This document shows, one piece after another, positions 40,115-48,921 of a stretch of 64,000 nucleotides of DNA. The position numbers and the translations under genes are program-made. The stretch is from NCBI RefSeq assembly GCF_900091435.1, contig NZ_FMCS01000006.1, positions 212,057-276,056 of the forward strand. The letters run 5' to 3'. This stretch comes from Micromonospora chaiyaphumensis. GTDB lineage: Bacteria; Actinomycetota; Actinomycetes; Mycobacteriales; Micromonosporaceae. The notes under the pieces were generated by a model, which searched no databases, was not told the DNA's origin, and was given only the letters and a program-made list of their open reading frames with translations. Positions within the stretch are counted from its first letter, which is position 1. Every line of letters starts with the position of its first letter.

Positions 40115-41308
40115 ATGACCGCTTCCGTGCTCGGCCGTGACTACCGGCTGCTCTGGTCCGCCGCCGTCTCGTCCCGGTTCGGCGACGCGCTGCGTACGCC
40201 GGCCCTGGCCCTGCTGGCCGCCGCGCTCACCCGCGACCCCCGGGCGATCGCCGCGGTGACCGTTGCCGGGCAGCTCCCGCCGCTGGTGTTCGGGCTGCTC
40301 GGCGGCGCGTACGCCGACCGGTGGGACCGCCGCCGCACGATGGCGGCGGTGGACGGGGCGCGGGCCGTGGTGGTGGCCGCGCTCGCCGGGCTGGTCGCCA
40401 CCGGCCGGGCCGGGATCGCCGCGCTGGCCGCCGCCGCGTTCCTGCTGGCCACCCTGGGCACGCTGTTCGACGCGTCCGCCTTCGCGCTGCTGCCGTCGCT
40501 GGTGTCGCCGGCCGCCCTGGCCACGGCCAACGGCCGGCTCCAGGCCGGTACGGCGGTGGCCGGTGGCCTGCTCGGCACCCCGCTGGCCGGCCTCCTCTTC
40601 GCCCTGGCCGCCTCGCTCCCGTTCGCCGTGGACGCGCTCACCTTCGCCCTGGCAGCCGCACTCGTCCTCGCCCTCCGCCCGTTGCCGGCCGCCCCGCCCC
40701 GGCCGGCGGGGCCGGGGGTGTGGCGGGAGGCGTGGGCCGGGGTGCGGTGGGTGCGCAGGGACCGGGTGCTGTGGGGGATCGCGCTCGCCTCGGCGGGGTC
40801 GAACCTGGCGATCAGCGGGCTGATGGCGGTCCTGGTGCTCTACGCGCTCGGGGCGCTGCGGGTGCCGCCGCAGGGCTACGGGCTGTTCGCGGCGGGAGTG
40901 GTGGTCGGTGGGCTGCTCGGGGCACTGGTGGCCGGGCGGCTGGCCACCCGGTTCGGCACGCTGCCCGCGCTGCGCGCGGTGCTGCTCGGGCAGACCGTGG
41001 CGCTGGCCGGGTTCGCCCTGGCCCGCGGCCCGCTGACCGGGGGTGTGGCGCTGGCCGCGTTCGCCGCCGGCACCACGATCTGGAACAGCCTCTGGTCGGC
41101 GTACGGGCAGCGGCACGTCCCGGCGGAACTGCTCGGGCGGGTCGGCGCGGCGCAGCGCGTGGTCGGCCTGGCGGCCGCACCGCTCGGCGCGGCGCTGGCC
41201 GGGTTCGCCGGCGAGGCGTACGGGGTGGGCCTCGTCGTCGCCGCGGCGGCAGGCGTGTTCGCCCTGGTCACCGCCGCTGCCTGGGGAACGCTGCGCCGCA
41301 CGGGATGA
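40115..41308 (+). CDS. MFS transporter
   Basis: A 397-residue major facilitator protein with about twelve helices. It has the loop 2-3 motif GGAYADRWDRRRTM, a long run of Ala/Leu-rich helices, and a matching loop 8-9 motif GRLATRFGTLPALR. It most resembles macrolide- or enterobactin-type exporters of the MFS_3 group (SSRFGDALRTPALALLA at the start). The substrate is unknown. ATG 40115 with GGAGG upstream is chosen over TTG 40076. It is divergent from the TetR gene at 39378-40001 and convergent with the FAD monooxygenase. Confidence 0.88.
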   Translation: MTASVLGRDYRLLWSAAVSSRFGDALRTPALALLAAALTRDPRAIAAVTVAGQLPPLVFGLLGGAYADRWDRRRTMAAVDGARAVVVAALAGLVATGRAGIAALAAAAFLLATLGTLFDASAFALLPSLVSPAALATANGRLQAGTAVAGGLLGTPLAGLLFALAASLPFAVDALTFALAAALVLALRPLPAAPPRPAGPGVWREAWAGVRWVRRDRVLWGIALASAGSNLAISGLMAVLVLYALGALRVPPQGYGLFAAGVVVGGLLGALVAGRLATRFGTLPALRAVLLGQTVALAGFALARGPLTGGVALAAFAAGTTIWNSLWSAYGQRHVPAELLGRVGAAQRVVGLAAAPLGAALAGFAGEAYGVGLVVAAAAGVFALVTAAAWGTLRRTG

Positions 41309-41319
41309 CCGTCGGCGGC

Positions 41320-41420
41320 CGGCCGGTTCGAAGCCGGCCAGCCGTAGCCGGACGCGCGCGGGACCACGGCACAGCGCGGGATCACGGTCAACCGACGGCC
41401 GGTTCGAAGCCCGCCAGTCG
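41320..41420. repeat. Imperfect direct repeat of a 25-bp segment
   Basis: 41320-41344 and 41396-41420 both read CGGCCGGTTCGAAGCC followed by [G/C]GCCAG[C/T]CG. The second copy encodes the C-terminus of the FAD monooxygenase; the first lies beyond its stop. It may be a local duplication of the gene end. Confidence 0.55.
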
Positions 41421-42542
41421 CACGGCGAGCCGCTGCCGGACCGGGGGCAGCGCGGAGGCGGCCCGGAGCAGCAGGTCGCGCAGCGGCCGGCCGGCCGACG
41501 GGACGGCGGTGAGCCGGGTCAGCCCGGCGGCGAAGCCGAGCACCTCCTCGGCGAGCGGCCGGCGGGCGGCCGCGTACCCGTCGAGGAGCGTGTCGGGACC
41601 CCCGGCGAGCACCGCGGCGAGGGTGTCGCCGAGGGCGACCGCGTCGCGGAGGCCGAGGTTCATCCCCTGCCCGCCCGCCGGGCTGTGCACGTGCGCCGCG
41701 TCCCCGGCGAGCAGCACCGGGCCGGACCGGTAGGTGCTCGCGATCCGGTGGTGGATGCGGAACCGGGAACTCCAGCTCACCTCGGTGACCCGGTCCGGCC
41801 GCCGGGCCGGCCCCCGCTCGTCGAGCAGGGCCTGGAAGTGCCGCGCCCCTGGCTCGCGCGGCGCGTCGGCCACCGCGGCGACCAGCCGGACCATGCCGTC
41901 GGGCAGCGGCGCCCAGACGAGCGGACCCTGCCGGGCCAGGAACAGGTTGACCTGGTCGCGGGGCAGCGCGCTGTCCACCCGGACGTCCGCGAGCAGAAAC
42001 GACTCACCGGGGTCGGCCGGGCCGCCGAACTCGATGCCGGCCAGCTCGCGGACCGGGCTGCGCATGCCGTCGGCGCCGACCACCCAGCGGGCCCGGACCG
42101 TCCCGCCGCCCGCGAACGTCGCGGTGGCGCCGGCGCCGTCGAGGTCGAGGCCGGTCAGCTCGTACGGCCGGAGCACCCGCCCGCCCAGCGCGGTGAGCCG
42201 GTCGGCCAGCACCGCCTCGGTCTCGGCCTGGGAGACCAGCAGCGCGTACGGGTAGCGGGACGGCAACCGGTCGAAGGGGACGGTGAGCAGCACCCGGTCG
42301 CGATCCCGGACGGTGAACCGGGTCGACGGCAGCCCGCGGGCGGCCAGCGGGGCGGCGACGCCGATCCGGTCCAGCACCTCCAGGGTGCCGGCGTGCACCA
42401 CGGCCGCCCGCGAGGTGACCGGCGGAGTGGCGAGCCGGTCCACCACGGTCGTGGTCACCCCGTGCCCGGCCAGGGTGGCGGCGACGGCCAGGCCGGTCGG
42501 CCCGGCCCCCACCACGAGGACGTCGGTGCGATCGGGAAGCAT
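41388..42542 (-). CDS. FAD-dependent aromatic monooxygenase (PHBH/UbiH type)
   Basis: A 384-residue flavoprotein. The Rossmann motif DVLVVGAGPTGLAVAATLAG lies near residues 6-25. It is followed by the conserved VVGADGMRSPVRELAGI (DG motif) and RSGPVLLAGDAAHVHSPAGG with GDAAH and GQGMNLGLRDA binding FAD. Family members hydroxylate phenols or polyketides and can inactivate rifamycin or tetracycline. The substrate is not determined. ATG 42542 has GGAGGTGG upstream. It is divergent from a TetR gene over a mirrored operator array, so it is likely induced by the TetR ligand. Confidence 0.93.
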   Translation of the reverse strand: MLPDRTDVLVVGAGPTGLAVAATLAGHGVTTTVVDRLATPPVTSRAAVVHAGTLEVLDRIGVAAPLAARGLPSTRFTVRDRDRVLLTVPFDRLPSRYPYALLVSQAETEAVLADRLTALGGRVLRPYELTGLDLDGAGATATFAGGGTVRARWVVGADGMRSPVRELAGIEFGGPADPGESFLLADVRVDSALPRDQVNLFLARQGPLVWAPLPDGMVRLVAAVADAPREPGARHFQALLDERGPARRPDRVTEVSWSSRFRIHHRIASTYRSGPVLLAGDAAHVHSPAGGQGMNLGLRDAVALGDTLAAVLAGGPDTLLDGYAAARRPLAEEVLGFAAGLTRLTAVPSAGRPLRDLLLRAASALPPVRQRLAVRLAGFEPAVG

Positions 42543-42557
42543 GGCCCACCTCCAGGT

Positions 42558-42647
42558 ATGCCAACAACTGTTTGCCAACAGATGTTGACAACGGTAGGCG
42601 CGTGGCGGTTTCGATGTCAACGCTTGTTGGCCTACAGTTGTGGGCAT
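42558..42647. promoter_or_regulatory. Mirrored operator array between the monooxygenase and tetR genes
   Basis: Two 33-bp arms (42558-42590 and 42615-42647) are inverted copies with 27 of 33 positions identical, 24 bp apart. Each arm holds two boxes of the form CAACA-NN-TGTTG (best copy CAACAGATGTTG at 42577-42588). The right arm overlaps the tetR start codon. Confidence 0.75.
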
Positions 42648-43215
42648 GACTGAGACGGCACCCCGTGCCCGCCGCTCGGACGCCACGCGGGCGGCCATCC
42701 TGCGCGCCGCCCGGGAGCGCTTCGCCGCCGACGGCTACGAGCGGGCCACCATCCGCGCCATCGCCGCCGACGCGCGGATCGACCCGTCGATGGTGATGCG
42801 CTACTACGGCAGCAAGGAGGGGCTGTTCGCCGCGGCGGCCGAGTTCGATCTGCGCCTGCCCGACCTGGCCGCGGTGCCGCCGGACCGGCTCGGCGAGACG
42901 CTTGTGCGCCACTTCCTCGCCCGGTGGGAGGGGGACGAGACCCTCGCGGCCCTGCTCCGGGCGGCCAGCACCAACCCGGGCGCGGCCGAGCGGATGCGCC
43001 TGCTCTTCGCCGACCAGCTCGCGGCGGCCGTGGCCGGCTTTGGCACCGACCCGGCGACCACCGCCCGCCGGGCCGGCCTCGTGGCCAGTCAGACCCTCGG
43101 CCTGGCCTTCACCCGCTATATCGTCCGGCTGCCGCCGGTGGTGGAGATGGCGCCGGAGGATCTGGTCGAGTGGGTCGCCCCGACCCTCCAGCGCTATCTG
43201 ACCGGCCGGCCCTAG
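42646..43215 (+). CDS. TetR-family regulator of the divergent FAD monooxygenase
   Basis: A 189-residue regulator. The helix-turn-helix region (about 12-58: AILRAARERFAADGYERATI, then ARIDPSMVMRYYGSKEGLF) is followed by a helical domain of the TetR_C_17/AefR-like type (PDRLGETLVRHFLARWEGDE, then LFADQLAAAVAG). ATG 42646 is preferred over the in-frame GTG 42640 because it fits the family start; both lie inside the operator. It probably represses itself and the monooxygenase. Its stop shares CTAG with the stop of the convergent sulfurtransferase. Confidence 0.9.
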   Translation: MTETAPRARRSDATRAAILRAARERFAADGYERATIRAIAADARIDPSMVMRYYGSKEGLFAAAAEFDLRLPDLAAVPPDRLGETLVRHFLARWEGDETLAALLRAASTNPGAAERMRLLFADQLAAAVAGFGTDPATTARRAGLVASQTLGLAFTRYIVRLPPVVEMAPEDLVEWVAPTLQRYLTGRP

Positions 43216-44114
43216 CCGGTGAAGCTGCCCGGCTCCTCGCCCTGGACGACGGGAGCCCGGACCAGGTTGCCCCACTCGGTCCACGAGCCGTCGTAGTTGC
43301 GGACCCGCGGGAACCCGAGCAGGTGGTGCAGCACGAACCAGGTGTGGCTGGACCGCTCGCCGATCCGGCAGTAGGCCACCACGTCGTCGGACGGGCTCAG
43401 CCCGAGCTGGTCGACGTAGATCGCCCGCAGCTCGTCCACCGGCTTGAAGGTGCCGTCGTCGTTGGCGGCGGCCTTCCACGGCTTGCTCACCGCGCCCGGG
43501 ATGTGCCCGCCGCGCAGCGCGCCCTCCTGCGGGTAGGCCGCCATGTGCAGCATCTCGCCGGTGTACTCACCCGGCGACCGCACGTCGACCAGCGGCCGGC
43601 CGGCGGTCACGTGCGCCATCACCTCGTCGCGGAACGCCCGGATCGGGGTGTCGTTCCGCTCGGGCACCGGGTAGTCGGCGCGCGGCCGGTTGACCGTGTC
43701 CTTGGACATCTCGCGTCCCTCGGCGACCCACTTCATCCGGCCGCCGTCGAGCAGCCGGACGTCGGCGTGGCCGAAGAGCGCGAACACCCAGAGGGCGTAG
43801 GCCGCCCACCAGTTGAAGTTGTCGCCGTAGAAGACGACGGTGTCGCCGCGGCCGATGCCCTTGGCGGCGCACAGCTCGGCGAAGCTCTTCGCGTCGAGGT
43901 AGTCCCGGGTCACCTGGTCGTTCAGCTCGGTGTGCCAGTCGACCTTCACGGCCCCGGGGATGTGGCCGGTGTCGTAGAGGAGAACGTCCTCGTCGGACTC
44001 GACCACCACGAGGCCCTCGTCGCCCAGGTGCTCGGCCAGCCACTCCGTGGTGACCAGACGCTGGGGGTCGGAGTAGGACTGGAGGTGCGGATTCGGATCG
44101 TTCGGCACAGGCAT
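43212..44114 (-). CDS. sseA: Thiosulfate sulfurtransferase (rhodanese, SseA-like)
   Basis: A 300-residue protein with two rhodanese domains. The N-terminal one (about 17-135: LVVVESDEDVLLYDTGHIPG, DTVVFYGDNFNWWAAYALWV) lacks an active cysteine. The C-terminal one (about 155-290: VDVRSPGEYTGE, HIPGAVSKPW) has the persulphide Cys249 in CRIGERS. Such enzymes move sulphane sulphur from thiosulphate or mercaptopyruvate to acceptors. ATG 44114 begins the usual PVPNDPNPHL sequence. It overlaps the stop of tetR by 4 nt. Confidence 0.94.
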   Translation of the reverse strand: MPVPNDPNPHLQSYSDPQRLVTTEWLAEHLGDEGLVVVESDEDVLLYDTGHIPGAVKVDWHTELNDQVTRDYLDAKSFAELCAAKGIGRGDTVVFYGDNFNWWAAYALWVFALFGHADVRLLDGGRMKWVAEGREMSKDTVNRPRADYPVPERNDTPIRAFRDEVMAHVTAGRPLVDVRSPGEYTGEMLHMAAYPQEGALRGGHIPGAVSKPWKAAANDDGTFKPVDELRAIYVDQLGLSPSDDVVAYCRIGERSSHTWFVLHHLLGFPRVRNYDGSWTEWGNLVRAPVVQGEEPGSFTG

Positions 44115-44180
44115 GAGCCCCAAGTTACGCCGGATCACGGCGCCGCGACCGGCCATCCGGTGTGGCGGGGCGAACACCGG

Positions 44181-44627
44181 TCAGGCGCGGCGGTGCACCA
44201 GCCGCCCGGCGACCACCGTCGCCACGCAGGAGCCGTCGGCGGCGAACACCGCCAGGTCGGCCCGGCCGCCGACCACCAGCGCCGGCGGCCGGGCCGCGGC
44301 GAGCACCGCCACCTCGTTGCGCGCGGCGGCGGCCCGCAGCGCCGGGTCGGTGACGTGGTCGGCGAGCACCGCGGCGGCGCCCAGCCGGAACAGGGCGTGC
44401 ACCCGCTCGCGCGGGCTCGGTGCGGGCGGCAACGGCCCGTCGTGCAGCAGCGCCGGCCCGAGCGTGCCGGCCCACCGCCGCACCCGCACCTCCGGGTACG
44501 CCCCGGTCAGCTCATCGACCGGCGCGACCGCCTCGACCCGGTCGCCGCTCACCAGCACGGCGTGATCCGGCCGGGGCTCGTCGTCGAGAGTGAACCGCAG
44601 CAGGGGCGCGACGTGCAGGGTCCGCAC
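44181..44627 (-). CDS. Reduced amidohydrolase-like protein (imidazolonepropionase composite domain only)
   Basis: A 148-residue protein resembling only the split beta-sandwich (composite) domain of amidohydrolases. The N-terminal part HAVLVSGDRVEAVAPVDEL and the C-terminal PPALVVGGRADLAVFAADG are the two strands sets that normally flank the metal-binding barrel. The His-rich HxH barrel is missing; a short helical stretch replaces it. It is therefore unlikely to be a hydrolase by itself. GTG 44627 starts 2 nt after the stop of the SGNH gene, so they form an operon. Confidence 0.75.
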   Translation of the reverse strand: MRTLHVAPLLRFTLDDEPRPDHAVLVSGDRVEAVAPVDELTGAYPEVRVRRWAGTLGPALLHDGPLPPAPSPRERVHALFRLGAAAVLADHVTDPALRAAAARNEVAVLAAARPPALVVGGRADLAVFAADGSCVATVVAGRLVHRRA

Positions 44628-44629
44628 CG

Positions 44630-45400
44630 TCAGTCGAGGGTGATCGGCCCGAGCACCGGCCGCTTGGCGGAGACGAGGTCGCCGGAGGAGCGGCCGGTCA
44701 GCCGGCGCTTGATCCACGGGGCCAGGTGCTGGCCGGCCCAGCGCAGGTCGGCGGCCCGGGCGGCCAGCCACGGGGTGGGCGCCGGATGCGCCGGCACCAT
44801 CAGCCACTCCTCGTCACAGGCCACGCCCAGCGCGGCGAGCACCTGCCCGGCCACCCGGCGGTGCCCGGCCGCCGACAGGTGCAGCCGGTCGGTGCTCCAG
44901 AGCAGCGGGTTGAGATAGGTGTCGTCGGCGTAGAGGTCGACCAGGATGGCGCCGTGCCGCTCGGCGACCTCGCCGACGACGCGGTTGAGCAGGGTCACCC
45001 GGGGCGCCACCAGCCGCTGCCCGGGCAGCCGGGCCATCACGTCGGCGAACCGGAACAGCACCACGTCGGCGCCGCCGGCACGCAGCTCACCGATCACCGC
45101 GTCGAAGCGCGGGACGAAGGCGTCCGGATCGAAGGTACGGCGCAGCACGTCGTTGCCGCCGGCCGCGAAGCTGATGAGGTCGGGCTTCATGGCCAGTGCG
45201 GCCGGCACCTGCTCCGCCACGATGTTCGGGAACAGGCGGCCCCGGATGGCCAGGTTGGCGTAACCGAAGTCGGGGCCGGCCTCGGCGGCGAGCCGGGTGG
45301 CGACCAGGTCGGCCCAGCCCCGGTAGGTGCCGTCCGGATACGCGTCGTCCATGCCCTCGGTGAAGCTGTCGCCCACCGCCACGAAGCTGCGCCAGCGCAC
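44630..45400 (-). CDS. SGNH/GDSL hydrolase family protein
   Basis: A 256-residue esterase-like protein with all SGNH blocks: Ser12 in VAVGDSFTEG, Gly in AIRGRLFP, Asn83 in AGGNDVL and Asp171/His174 in STDRLHLSAAGH. No signal peptide is present, so it should be cytoplasmic. Relatives deacylate or de-esterify lipids or modified sugars; the substrate is unknown. GTG 45400 has AGGGAGG upstream; the longer frame has no family sequence. It is coupled to the amidohydrolase-like gene downstream. Confidence 0.92.
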   Translation of the reverse strand: MRWRSFVAVGDSFTEGMDDAYPDGTYRGWADLVATRLAAEAGPDFGYANLAIRGRLFPNIVAEQVPAALAMKPDLISFAAGGNDVLRRTFDPDAFVPRFDAVIGELRAGGADVVLFRFADVMARLPGQRLVAPRVTLLNRVVGEVAERHGAILVDLYADDTYLNPLLWSTDRLHLSAAGHRRVAGQVLAALGVACDEEWLMVPAHPAPTPWLAARAADLRWAGQHLAPWIKRRLTGRSSGDLVSAKRPVLGPITLD

Positions 45401-45638
45401 TGCGCCTCCCTCTGGACTGACCCGGCAGAGCTGCGTCGGCCAGTCTCGCACCGACCGGGCTCCCGCCGCCCGACCCCCGCGCCGGACGTGGCGGAGGTCA
45501 TCGGGACAAATGTCCCGCTTGGTGGATCCGGGGCAGAATCCGTCCGGCCGACCGGGAATGATGTTGCCCGTCATCCGGTCCGGGGTTGGGCGGCGCCCGC
45601 CGCCGCGGCTGGTCAACGACGGCGCGAACGAGGACCGC

Positions 45639-47237
45639 ATGACCCAGGGACACCCGGCCGCCTTCCCGGCCGACGGTCAGCCGCACCCGCCGGGCCAGAC
45701 GTACCCGGCCGCAGCACCGGGTCTCCCCGCCCCACCCGGCTACGGGCCGCCCGGGGCGTTCCCGAACGGGCCGGGACAGCCGGGGGCTCACCCGGGTCTA
45801 CCGGGGCAGCCGGGTGCGTATCCGGGTGGGCCGGGGCAGCCGGGCTTCGGGGCGTACCCGCCGGCGCCTCCGCCGCCGAAGTCCCGGCGGGGCCTCTGGA
45901 TCGGGCTCGGCGTCGGGGCGCTGGTGCTGACCCTCTGCGCCGGCACGGCGATCGGCGTGGGCGTCGGGTTGAGCGAGCGCGGCGAGGACGCGGCCCCGAA
46001 GGCCGCCGCCGCGGCGAACGGGGTGACCGTCAGCCAGCAGGATCTGGACGAGCTGCTGGCCCGGCACAGCAAGGCGCTCGCCGACAAGGACCTGAACGGC
46101 TACCTGGCCCCCTTCGACCCGGCCCGCAAGGACCTGGTCGCCGGCCAGACCCGACTCTTCGCCAACCTGGGCAGGCTGCCGTTGGCCGTCGGGCAGTACC
46201 GGACCGTCGCCCAGCAGGGTCGGACCACCGACAGCTTCGGCCGCGGGGTCAGCTTCCAGCTCGACGTCTCCTTCGTGCACCAGTTCGAGGGGTACGACCT
46301 CACGCCGGTCGCCGAGTGGTACCGCTGGACCGTCGTCCGCGAGAGCCAGGGCGCACCGCTGAAGGTCACCGCGGTCACCGGGGCACCCGCCGCGCTGGGC
46401 AACTCGAAGACCGTCTACTACCCCGCCCCCTGGGACAAGTGGCGCGAGATCCACGTCGAGCGCACCCCGCACACCCTGGTCATCACGGACGCCACACTGG
46501 CCGCCGAGGCGAAGCGCTACGCGCCGGTCGCCGAGGCGGCGGTGGCCGACGACTTCGCTGCCTGGAAGGCCGGCGGGGTGACCGCGGACATCCCGAAGGG
46601 CTTCGTGATCAGCCTGGTCAAGGGAAAGCAGGACCTGGGCTCGCTCTACCGGATCAACAAGGAGAAGACCACCGAGGCCGGCGTCTCGATCGGCATGGTC
46701 TCCGCCGACCGGAAGCAGGACATCGACATCGGCGGCACCCGGATCGTGATCGACGTGGCCGACCGGTCGTTCTTCACCGCCGGCAACACCCGGGGGCCGC
46801 GGGAGATCTTCCGGCACGAGGTGGGCCACTCACTGGTTGCCAGCCTTGAGGACGCCGACAAGCAGGACTTCTTCGACGGCATCGAGAACTGGGTCGTGGA
46901 GGGCTTCGCCGAGTACCTCGCCCACCGGGGCGAGCCGCTGCGGTCCAGCGGGCGCACGGCACAGGCCCGCTCGCTCGTCCGCGCCGGCGACTGGGACGGC
47001 ACGCTGCCGAGCAACGGCGACTGGGACTCCCCGGGGCGGGTCAGCTTCCACTACTGGCTCGGGCACGCGGCGATGAACCACCTGGCGGAGAAGTACGGCG
47101 AGCAGAAGCTGTTCCAGTTCGTGACCGCCCGCTACCAGGGCGCGACCGCCGACCAGGCCAGCCGGCAGGTGCTCGGCGTCCCGCTGGCCCAGTTCCAGAC
47201 GAGCTGGGCGGCGTACGTGCGGGCGCAGGCGCGCTGA
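45639..47237 (+). CDS. Membrane-anchored HExxH metallopeptidase-like protein
   Basis: A 532-residue protein. The N-terminus is a Gly/Pro/Gln-rich cytoplasmic segment (1-80, with PGQPGA-type repeats), then one membrane helix (about 86-110), a NTF2/SnoaL-like region (about 130-285), and a C-terminal peptidase domain with HEVGH at 393-397 and a candidate third ligand Glu421 in WVVEGFAEYLAHR. This is a gluzincin pattern (peptidase MA-like). It would act outside the membrane; the substrate is unknown. GAGGA precedes ATG 45639. It is followed after 22 bp by the PQQ-propeller gene. Confidence 0.83.
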   Translation: MTQGHPAAFPADGQPHPPGQTYPAAAPGLPAPPGYGPPGAFPNGPGQPGAHPGLPGQPGAYPGGPGQPGFGAYPPAPPPPKSRRGLWIGLGVGALVLTLCAGTAIGVGVGLSERGEDAAPKAAAAANGVTVSQQDLDELLARHSKALADKDLNGYLAPFDPARKDLVAGQTRLFANLGRLPLAVGQYRTVAQQGRTTDSFGRGVSFQLDVSFVHQFEGYDLTPVAEWYRWTVVRESQGAPLKVTAVTGAPAALGNSKTVYYPAPWDKWREIHVERTPHTLVITDATLAAEAKRYAPVAEAAVADDFAAWKAGGVTADIPKGFVISLVKGKQDLGSLYRINKEKTTEAGVSIGMVSADRKQDIDIGGTRIVIDVADRSFFTAGNTRGPREIFRHEVGHSLVASLEDADKQDFFDGIENWVVEGFAEYLAHRGEPLRSSGRTAQARSLVRAGDWDGTLPSNGDWDSPGRVSFHYWLGHAAMNHLAEKYGEQKLFQFVTARYQGATADQASRQVLGVPLAQFQTSWAAYVRAQAR

Positions 47238-47259
47238 GCGGGAACCCGAGGAGCGAACG

Positions 47260-48921
47260 ATGACGAACCCCCAGTCCCCCTGGCAGCCACCGCACCCGCC
47301 GGCGGCCGGCCCGCCGCAGCTGCCACCGCAGCCCGGGGCGCAGGTGCCGGTGGGAGGAGCGCCGCAGGCCGCGCAGCCGGGCTGGCCGCAGCCGGCGCAG
47401 GTCCCGCCGACGCAGGGTGCGCACCCGGGTTGGCCGTCGGCCCCGCAGGCCGCGCACCCGCAGGCGGGCCACCCGGCGTATCCCGTGGCTGGTCAGCCTG
47501 TGTCTCCGCAGGCCGGTCAGCCCGCGTACCCGCAGGCCGGTCCGCCGGCGTACCCGCCGCAGGGTTGGCCGAATGCGGCGCCGACCCCGCCGGCGGCGCC
47601 CAGGCGGCGCGGACGTCTCGCGTTGCTGCTGGCCGGCGGCCTGGTGGCCGTGCTGGCCGTCGGCGCCGGCACCGCCTACGGCGTCTCCCGGCTGATCGGC
47701 GGAAGCTCCGCCGGCGACGGCGACCTGAAGACCGCCTGGGTGCTGGACTTCCCCGAGCGGCAGAACATGACCGGGCTCACCGCGTTCGACCAGGAGGACA
47801 TGTTCGGCGCCTGGCTGGTCGGCGACAACGTGGTACGGGCGCAGGCGGACGGGGTGCTCGCCTACCGGCTCTCCGACGGCGGGCAGGCCTGGGGTGCCCC
47901 CGCGCCGGACGGGACCTCGGTCTGCGTCGCGGCCCAGGCGGTGACCGACGGGCGGGGTGCGGTCGCGGTCGGCTCCGACAAGTCCTGCAACACCGTCGCC
48001 GGGGTCGACCTGAACAGCGGCAAGGTGACCTGGCAGGCCAAGTTCCCCGCGCCGGTCGTCGAGGGGCGCGACATGCTGACCGCGCCGGACCTGTCGGTCG
48101 CCGGTCAGCAGGTGATCGTCCGCTCCGAGGACACCCTGATCGGGCTGTCGCTCGCCACCGGGAAACAGCTGTGGCGCACCACCGGCGAGAAGCAGCTGCC
48201 GGGGCGGGACTGCGGGTTCAGGGACATGCGGGCCGCCGACGACCTGGTGGTGGTCACGTACGGCTGCTCGCGCGGCGGCGAGGTCGATGCCCTCGACCCG
48301 GCCACCGGCAAGGTGCGCTGGCGGCAGCGGCTGCCCGAGTCGAAGCTCATCGACGGCGTGCTGAGCCTGCAGCCGCCGGTGGGCCTGCCGGGGCTCGGGC
48401 ATGACGCGTACACGATCCGGGACCCGCGGACCGGCAAGGAGGTGGCCTCCTTCACCGACCCGATCGACGGCGTCGAGCTGTGGGACGTCCCGCCGAACCG
48501 GTCCAACGCGATCGACGGTCCGGCGATCTACGAGTGCCTCGTCACCGACGACACCCTCTACTTCCCGACCTTCCCCAAGCCGGTGCCGGGCACCGGGCGG
48601 TCGGCCAACCAGATCGCCGCGATCGACCTGGCCACCGGCAGGAAGCGCTGGATCTCCTCCGGCCACAGCAGCAGCAAGGTCCAGCTGATCCGCCAGGACG
48701 AGCAGGGCGTGCTCGCCTGGGAGAGCGGCGACCGGAAGAAGGCCCCGCCGCGCCTGGTCCGCATCGACCCGGCCACCGGCAAGGTCAGCGTTGTGGCGGA
48801 GGGGCCGCCCTCGGCCGGCTTCGAGGGCGAGTCGGCCAAGGTCATGGAACGGGACGGGGTCGTGGTGATCGTGCCCTGGAAGCACGTCGTGGCGGACCGG
48901 GCGATCACCGTACTGCGCTGA
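47260..48921 (+). CDS. PQQ-like beta-propeller membrane protein
   Basis: A 553-residue protein. A Pro/Gln/Ala-rich cytoplasmic N-terminus (1-112, repeats such as QAGQPAYPQAG) and one membrane helix (about 118-140) are followed by an extracytoplasmic beta-propeller with PQQ-repeat motifs: YRLSDGGQAWGAP, DLNSGKVTWQAKF, SLATGKQLWRTTG, DPATGKVRWRQRL and DLATGRKRWISSG. Such propellers are usually binding scaffolds (BamB-like). The low-complexity N-terminus resembles that of the upstream protease, and the two probably form one operon and one complex (inference). Confidence 0.87.
   Translation: MTNPQSPWQPPHPPAAGPPQLPPQPGAQVPVGGAPQAAQPGWPQPAQVPPTQGAHPGWPSAPQAAHPQAGHPAYPVAGQPVSPQAGQPAYPQAGPPAYPPQGWPNAAPTPPAAPRRRGRLALLLAGGLVAVLAVGAGTAYGVSRLIGGSSAGDGDLKTAWVLDFPERQNMTGLTAFDQEDMFGAWLVGDNVVRAQADGVLAYRLSDGGQAWGAPAPDGTSVCVAAQAVTDGRGAVAVGSDKSCNTVAGVDLNSGKVTWQAKFPAPVVEGRDMLTAPDLSVAGQQVIVRSEDTLIGLSLATGKQLWRTTGEKQLPGRDCGFRDMRAADDLVVVTYGCSRGGEVDALDPATGKVRWRQRLPESKLIDGVLSLQPPVGLPGLGHDAYTIRDPRTGKEVASFTDPIDGVELWDVPPNRSNAIDGPAIYECLVTDDTLYFPTFPKPVPGTGRSANQIAAIDLATGRKRWISSGHSSSKVQLIRQDEQGVLAWESGDRKKAPPRLVRIDPATGKVSVVAEGPPSAGFEGESAKVMERDGVVVIVPWKHVVADRAITVLR

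Noticed and set aside
41320..41344. GGTTCGAA as a tRNA T-arm
   Set aside because: No acceptor, D or anticodon stems can be drawn around it.
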